Source: Ferrimonas sp048263965 (GTDB taxonomy: Bacteria; Pseudomonadota; Gammaproteobacteria; Enterobacterales; Shewanellaceae). Taken from it: DNA of 64,000 nt. The stretch's first letter is position 1; the number at the start of each line of letters is the position of its first letter. Both the position numbers and the translations under genes were made by a program. Shown piece after piece: positions 59,383 to 64,000 of this stretch. The stretch lies in contig NZ_JBLXDO010000007.1 of assembly GCF_048263965.1 (NCBI RefSeq), positions 1 through 64,000 on the forward strand, in the 5' to 3' direction. Under the pieces are notes generated by a model. The model was not told the origin of the DNA. It saw nothing but the letters and a program-made list of their open reading frames with translations, and searched no databases.

Positions 59383-60060
59383 ATGGTGGAAGTTCTACTG
59401 GTCGAGGACGACTTGGATCTGGCCTCAACAGTAATGGACTACTTCGATATTAAGGGGTTCAGTTGCGACCACGCCATTCATGGTCAGGCCGCGCTTAACC
59501 TTGCCCAGGAAAACGCCTATGGCGTTATCGTCCTGGACATCAATCTCCCCAAAATAAATGGATTCGATGTGTGCCGCACCCTGAGAGAGCTGGGCGCCGA
59601 CACCCCCATTTTGATGCTGACGTCCAAATCCAGCCTGGAAGACAAGCTAGAGGGGTTCGACAGCGGGGCCGACGACTACCTGGTGAAGCCGTTCGCCATG
59701 CAGGAGCTGGCGGCCCGCATCAAGGCCCTCAGCGGTCGGCGTAGCGGTCAGGCCAAGCATAAGCAGTTTGGCGCCCTGATGGTGGACAGCAACAGCAAGG
59801 CCGCCTCCATCGAAGGGGAATTGCTGAAGCTGTCGCCCACAGAGTTCAGCATCCTGGAGTGCCTGGTGGCTCATGCCCCGGACTCGGTCTCCAGGGAGCA
59901 CATTCAGCAGATGTTGTGGAGCGATGAGCTACCGGAAACCGACTGCCTCAAGGTGCACATCTACAAGATCCGTAAGGAGCTGGCACGCCTGGGGCAGGGC
60001 GACACGTTGCACACCATCAAAGGGTTTGGTTTTGCCCTGAGGGCTGGCAATGAAGATTAG
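59383..60060 (+). CDS. OmpR/PhoB family response regulator
   Basis: A 225-residue two-component regulator. The receiver domain has the acidic pocket EDD (9-11), the phospho-acceptor D52 in VIVLDINLP and K102 in YLVKPF. The C-terminal winged helix (LLKLSPTEFSILECLVAH, DCLKVHIYKIRKEL) is of the OmpR type. GAGG lies 6 bases before the ATG. The stop overlaps the sensor kinase start by 11 bp. Its position upstream of the DmsA-type operon suggests that operon is a target. Confidence 0.93.
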   Translation: MVEVLLVEDDLDLASTVMDYFDIKGFSCDHAIHGQAALNLAQENAYGVIVLDINLPKINGFDVCRTLRELGADTPILMLTSKSSLEDKLEGFDSGADDYLVKPFAMQELAARIKALSGRRSGQAKHKQFGALMVDSNSKAASIEGELLKLSPTEFSILECLVAHAPDSVSREHIQQMLWSDELPETDCLKVHIYKIRKELARLGQGDTLHTIKGFGFALRAGNED

Positions 60061-61303
60061 TCGCAGCGTCAAACTCTATCTGTGCCTGTCGATGCTGGCC
60101 CTGGGAGTCAGTTTGGCCGGGGTGGCCTCCTCCTTCAGCGCTTACTACTACGTGCTGGGGATGGACGCGGAACTCAGAAGTACCATGGTGCTGGCTTCAG
60201 ACATCGATGGCGTGGCAGATGGCCAGCCGAAAGAGACCTTCGGTTTCGTGGTGGCCAGTCGCTGGCAGGACATTCCCCAGGGCATTCGCAGCCAGTTTGC
60301 CCGGGAGCCGGTGGGGCAGTATGAGCTGAAGAAGGTGGTGTCTGACCGCAGTATGTTTCGTCACCCCGAAGCGGGCTACTACGCCCTGCTGTCGATGAAT
60401 GACCAGGGGGAAAAGCGCTATGTGGCCAAGGAGTTTAAGAGTTTTGTGCCCAAGCGACTCTGTCCTGAGGATTACGACCAGTTTAACGAGATCATGCTGT
60501 TTGGACTGATGGTATTCCTGTTCTTCTCCCTGTCCCTGGCTCTGGCGTTCAACGCCCTGGCCAAGCCGGTTGAGCGCCTGATCCAGTGGGCGGGCAGCCT
60601 GCGGGAGGGGCGTTACGACGTACCGGAACAGGGATTTAAGTTTAAGGAGCTGGACAACCTGGCTCAGCTGCTCAGTCACAACATCGAGCAGGCTCACAAC
60701 AGTGTGCAGCGGGAGAAGGAGTTTCTGGATTACTCCAGTCACGAGTTGCGCACGCCTCTGGCGACCATTGCCAGCAATATCGAACTGCTGGAGCTGTGGA
60801 ATGAGATGGATGAAGCCAAGCAAAAGAGTGTCCGTCACCGGCTGGAGCGTGCCTCCAACACCATGTCGGCCCTGACCAATACCCTGTTGTGGCTGACCAA
60901 GGACAACTACACCAAGCTGTCCATCGAGACCTTCAAACTCGACAAGTTGGTGGAAGAGGTGGCCAATGAGAACCGCTACCTGCTGGAGGGGCGTCAGACG
61001 ACGCTCTCCATAAAGACTCATCCTCAGGAGGTGCACGCTCATCAGGAGGCGTGCCGGATGGTGCTGAACAACATGATACGTAACGCCTATCAGCATACCA
61101 CCAACGGCAGCATCGAGATTACCCAACAGGGCTCTTGCGTGCGATGCCTGAACGCCAACGAAGAGGCGATGACCTTAAGTTGTCAGGACGTGGGCTTTGG
61201 CCTGGGTCTAAAGCTGATACGCAAAATCACCGCGGCCATGAATTGGAGCTTTACAGAGAAGAAGCATGACTTTGGTCGCAGTGTATCGGTTTCAATAAAT
61301 TAA
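60050..61303 (+). CDS. Sensor histidine kinase with unusual ATPase domain
   Basis: A 417-residue membrane kinase. Two membrane helices (about 10-35 and 147-170) flank a periplasmic sensor of about 110 residues without a recognised family. The phospho-acceptor is H231 in SSHELRTPLATIASN. The ATPase domain keeps an N box (NNMIRNAYQHT), but G1 and G2 are fused as DVGFGLGLKLI and no ATP lid or F box is visible between them, so autokinase activity is uncertain. Translationally coupled to the response regulator. Confidence 0.9.
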   Translation: MKISRSVKLYLCLSMLALGVSLAGVASSFSAYYYVLGMDAELRSTMVLASDIDGVADGQPKETFGFVVASRWQDIPQGIRSQFAREPVGQYELKKVVSDRSMFRHPEAGYYALLSMNDQGEKRYVAKEFKSFVPKRLCPEDYDQFNEIMLFGLMVFLFFSLSLALAFNALAKPVERLIQWAGSLREGRYDVPEQGFKFKELDNLAQLLSHNIEQAHNSVQREKEFLDYSSHELRTPLATIASNIELLELWNEMDEAKQKSVRHRLERASNTMSALTNTLLWLTKDNYTKLSIETFKLDKLVEEVANENRYLLEGRQTTLSIKTHPQEVHAHQEACRMVLNNMIRNAYQHTTNGSIEITQQGSCVRCLNANEEAMTLSCQDVGFGLGLKLIRKITAAMNWSFTEKKHDFGRSVSVSIN

Positions 61304-61330
61304 TTTTGGGAGTTTGTTTCTTGTCATCGT

Positions 61331-61361
61331 GATGGAAATAAACCCTGCGCTTTATTTCATC
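61331..61361. promoter_or_regulatory. Imperfect dyad upstream of the DmsA-type gene
   Basis: GATGGAAATAAA (61331-61342) and TTTATTTCATC (61351-61361) are inverted repeats differing by one inserted base, with an 8-base spacer. It lies in the 272-base gap between the sensor kinase and the oxidoreductase gene, and could bind the adjacent response regulator. No clear FNR site (TTGAT-N4-ATCAA) was found. Confidence 0.45.
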
Positions 61362-61575
61362 AAAGCCGTTGTCTTTTCAACATTGGTGAAATGGTAATGA
61401 GTATCAAGAGTATTTACTGGCCTGGCGGATCCCCAGGAGAGAGAGTGGAAGAGGGAATTTTCCATTCTGTCACTCCAGTTTTGGTCGCAACTTAGCCTGA
61501 ATATAAGGACGAATAAAAAGCCATAAATAAACAGTGCACCCTTTATTGGATCAAAATTTTTTGGACGAGATGAAT

Positions 61576-63783
61576 ATGAAATTAGACAGACGAAGCTTTC
61601 TTCAGGGCGTCGGTGCGGCTGGTGCCACTGCGTCCCTGAGCGGTCTGATGCCAGGGAAGGTGAATGCCCGGGTCAGAGGCGAAAACCGTGACATCATGGC
61701 CAAGCGCCAGGGTGACATCGTTTACCACAGCTGCCTGCGTAACTGTGCCGACCGTTGCCTGCTGAAGTTTACCGTACAGAACGGTCGGGCCACCTACGTG
61801 GAAGGCGCCGCCGAGCAGCGTAAGACCGGTACCTGTCCCTGCGTGAAGGGGATGACCTACATCCAGTACACCTACTCGCCGGATCGTATCCTGCACCCCA
61901 TGGAGCGAGTGGGCCCCAAGGGCAGCGGCAAATGGCGTCGTATCACCTGGGATGACGCTTACGCCAAGATCTCTGAGCGCTTCAAGTCGATCATTGAAGA
62001 GCATGGCTCCCAGGCGATCCTGCCCTACAGCTACTCCGGTAATTATGGTGCCATCGGCATGTACGGTGCGTCCGAGCGTTTCTTCAATAAGATCAACGCT
62101 CGCTTCCTGGACCGTTACGTCTGTGCCTACTCCGGCTCTTACGGCGTGATGTCTGCCCTTGGGACCTCCAACGGCCCGGATCCAGAGGACTCCGTTTACT
62201 CCGACCTGTACATCTCTCACGGTTGGAACGAAGCGGCGACCAACGTCCACTACCTGAAGTACATCAACATCGCCCGCGACAAAGGTTGCAAGGTGATCGT
62301 GGTGAACCCGATCCGCACGCCTCTGGCCTCCCAGGCGGATCTGCACATTCAGCTGCGTCCTGGCACCGACGTGCACTTCTTCGCCGCGGTGATGAAGTAC
62401 ATGATCGACAATGATCTGCACGACAAAGCCTACATCGATGCCAACACCAAGGACTTCGACGCCCTGGTCGAGCAGCTGAAAACTGTCTCTATCGACGAAT
62501 GCCTGCGCATCAGCAACGTGAGCCGTGAAGACTTGATGGAGTTCGTCAAGATCTACACCGAGGCCAAGCTGGCCCACTGGCGTCTGGGTTACGGCATCGT
62601 GCGCAACTACACCGGGGGGCGTATCGCCCGTGCCGCCTGTCTGCTGCATGCCGTGGGTGGTCATTATGGCAAGATCGGTAACGGTCTCTCCTACGACAAC
62701 ATGCAAGCCTGGGGCTGTGGCGACCACGATAAGGTTCGCGCCAAGCACTTGCGTACCAATCACGATGTGGGTCACGTGAACATCACCGAACTGGCCAAAG
62801 CGCTGGATCCGGTTAACCCCACCGCCTACGACAAGCCCTGCGATCCGGTGAAGGCGATGCTGTTCTACAACGGCAACCCTGCGGCCATGGCCCCTGACGT
62901 GAACAAGGTGCTGGAGCACATGAAGCGCGAAGACCTGTTCGTTGTGGGCTTCGACTTCAACATGCACGACTCCATGGATGTGTGCGACATCATCCTGCCG
63001 GCGGCCACCCAGTTTGAAACCTCCGACATCATCGGTTCCTACGGCTTCTTCGACCTACAGGTGTGTGATCAGGTGATTGAGCCTCTGGGCGAGTCTAAGA
63101 GTAACTGGACCTTCTTCAGTGAGCTGGCCAAGGCGATGGGCTACACCGACCCTGAGTTCGATGAGACCAACGACGACATGATCCGTCAGTTCATGAGCTC
63201 CGACAGCCCGCACCTGGTGAACGCCAACATCGATTACGATCGCATCATGAAAGAGAAGTTCATCAAGGTCTGGGAGCAGCGTCCCTTCCTGGGTGACGGC
63301 AAGTTTGGCACCGAGAGTGGCAAGATTGAATTCAAATCCAAGTACATGGAGAAGAAGCACTTCCACCCCGTACTGGACCTGGGTCAGGTAGAAGATTGGA
63401 TGATCCCTGAGGAGCGCAACCTGCCGTTCCGCATGGTCAGCCCGGCGGTGATTCAGCGGATGAACTGCGAGTTCTACAACGTGAAGTACATCCGTAACTT
63501 CCCTGCGTACACCGTCACCATCAACCCCAAAGATGCGGTCGCTCGCGGCATCAAGGACAACGACAAGGTTCGGGTGTTCAACCACAGGGGTGAAATCTTC
63601 CTGACCGCAGTGGTCAGCGACCAGGTGGATACCGGTGTGGTTCTGACGGTGAAGAACAACCTGCGCCGCTTCAACCCCAATGGCAGTCAGACCTGCACCA
63701 ATATGCTGACCACAGATCGTCTGGCGGATCTGGGGGGCTGCTCCGCGTACCACTCCACCAACGTGGACATTCAAAAGGCTTAA
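61576..63783 (+). CDS. Molybdopterin oxidoreductase, DmsA-type catalytic subunit
   Basis: A 735-residue catalytic subunit of the DMSO reductase superfamily, exported by the Tat pathway (DRRSFLQG at residues 4-11). A [4Fe-4S] site is formed by C53, C57, C61 and C87. The molybdenum cofactor region includes YVCAYSGSYGVMSALG (about 181-196), where a serine is the likely Mo ligand as in DMSO reductases; this residue is not certain. It would reduce DMSO or a related acceptor during anaerobic respiration. ATG at 61576 is used; an ATG two codons upstream (61570) is equally possible. The DmsB-like gene follows after 9 bases. Confidence 0.9.
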   Translation: MKLDRRSFLQGVGAAGATASLSGLMPGKVNARVRGENRDIMAKRQGDIVYHSCLRNCADRCLLKFTVQNGRATYVEGAAEQRKTGTCPCVKGMTYIQYTYSPDRILHPMERVGPKGSGKWRRITWDDAYAKISERFKSIIEEHGSQAILPYSYSGNYGAIGMYGASERFFNKINARFLDRYVCAYSGSYGVMSALGTSNGPDPEDSVYSDLYISHGWNEAATNVHYLKYINIARDKGCKVIVVNPIRTPLASQADLHIQLRPGTDVHFFAAVMKYMIDNDLHDKAYIDANTKDFDALVEQLKTVSIDECLRISNVSREDLMEFVKIYTEAKLAHWRLGYGIVRNYTGGRIARAACLLHAVGGHYGKIGNGLSYDNMQAWGCGDHDKVRAKHLRTNHDVGHVNITELAKALDPVNPTAYDKPCDPVKAMLFYNGNPAAMAPDVNKVLEHMKREDLFVVGFDFNMHDSMDVCDIILPAATQFETSDIIGSYGFFDLQVCDQVIEPLGESKSNWTFFSELAKAMGYTDPEFDETNDDMIRQFMSSDSPHLVNANIDYDRIMKEKFIKVWEQRPFLGDGKFGTESGKIEFKSKYMEKKHFHPVLDLGQVEDWMIPEERNLPFRMVSPAVIQRMNCEFYNVKYIRNFPAYTVTINPKDAVARGIKDNDKVRVFNHRGEIFLTAVVSDQVDTGVVLTVKNNLRRFNPNGSQTCTNMLTTDRLADLGGCSAYHSTNVDIQKA

Positions 63784-63792
63784 GGAATCATC

Positions 63793-64000
63793 ATGGAAAA
63801 CAAACACCAACTTGGCTTTGTCTTCAGACAGGAGAACTGCGTCGGCTGTGGCGGCTGCAGCGTGGCCTGTCAGATCCACAACGAGCTGCCAGAGAATGTT
63901 CGCTTCCGTAAGGTGGACCGTTACGAGGTGAAGACCGGTAAAGGCACTAAGGATGTATGGCTGAGCCACTCCTGCATGCACTGCCAAAACCCCGCCTGTC
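63793..64000 (+). CDS. DmsB-like 4Fe-4S ferredoxin subunit (partial)
   Basis: Only the first 69 codons are in the window. The start has AAGGA 6 bases upstream. The ferredoxin motif CVGCGGCSVAC (near residue 16) and CMHCQNPAC (near residue 61) match the electron-transfer subunit of DmsABC-type reductases, which passes electrons from a quinol-oxidising membrane subunit to the catalytic subunit. The membrane anchor and maturation chaperone genes are expected beyond the edge. Confidence 0.92.
   Translation, partial: MENKHQLGFVFRQENCVGCGGCSVACQIHNELPENVRFRKVDRYEVKTGKGTKDVWLSHSCMHCQNPAC

Noticed and set aside
61582..62967. 461-codon frame antisense to the DmsA-type gene
   Set aside because: His/Val-rich shadow translation without domains.

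Overview
The window looks like chromosomal DNA of a marine gammaproteobacterium of the order Alteromonadales. Ferrimonas is the best guess and Shewanella the next. This rests on GC-rich coding sequence, close matches to Shewanella/E. coli style proteins (SmrA, YcgL, YcgN, NhaB, DsbB, FadR, SodB-GrxD, RNase T-MotY, FadE-YafJ), a sodium-type MotY, a rhombosortase, and a DMSO-reductase-family operon at the right edge. No sequence search could be run, so the genus is inference. No prophage, insertion sequence or CRISPR array was seen; this is mostly core genome with some accessory genes.

Layout. 0-1 kb: the 3' part of tRNA-Asn with its terminator, then a long non-coding stretch holding nested hairpins and an inverted pair of DnaA-box-like sites. 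1-5 kb: a MATE transporter overlapping uvrB, then a small exported protein. 5-11.2 kb: a minus-strand run of a Cds1-like PLP enzyme, queC and rhombosortase, then an ADP-ribosylglycohydrolase-fold protein, an EamA permease and an SDR enzyme. 11.4-11.7 kb: tRNA-Tyr with a truncated copy beside it. 11.8-16.6 kb: small conserved genes (YfcZ/YiiS, YchJ, SmrA, YcgL, a MltB-type lytic transglycosylase, YcgN). 17-19 kb: a membrane chemoreceptor.

19-27.4 kb: dsbB, nhaB and fadR, then the stress operon yeaG-yeaH-ycgB. This grouping resembles the E. coli fadR-nhaB-dsbB-ycgB neighbourhood. 27.8-34.9 kb: a tiny protein resembling the phage-integrase repeat unit, sodB and grxD, a soluble CZB-type chemoreceptor between two identical terminator hairpins, an antiporter-family permease, a GAF-GGDEF cyclase, rnt and motY. 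35-39.6 kb: fadE with a FadR operator lying inside its promoter, yafJ, a DUF3108 protein and an alkyltransferase-like protein. 39.7-45 kb: the SOS mutagenesis cassette imuA-imuB-dnaE2 behind a near-perfect LexA box. 45-59 kb: a cold-shock protein, a DUF6351 hydrolase-like protein, a TrhA/PAQR protein, a phosphatase with a shortened P-loop, YedI, a VRR-NUC nuclease, an exported amidohydrolase, a PAS-GGDEF-EAL protein, a divergent LysR/VOC pair, a zinc-ribbon protein and cardiolipin synthase. 59.4-64 kb: a two-component system directly upstream of a Tat-exported molybdopterin oxidoreductase (DmsA type) and the start of its DmsB-like subunit, cut by the window edge.

How the parts connect. FadR at 21.8 kb probably represses fadE at 37.5 kb. 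LexA probably controls the imu cassette. The two-component system probably regulates the DMSO-reductase-like operon. The most interesting unexplained signals are twin GntR/PdhR-type operators before the yfcZ-like gene, a CX4R phosphatase loop, a histidine kinase with fused G boxes and no ATP lid, the DnaA-box pair, and several strong palindromes with no assigned role. No clearly new multi-gene system could be demonstrated.
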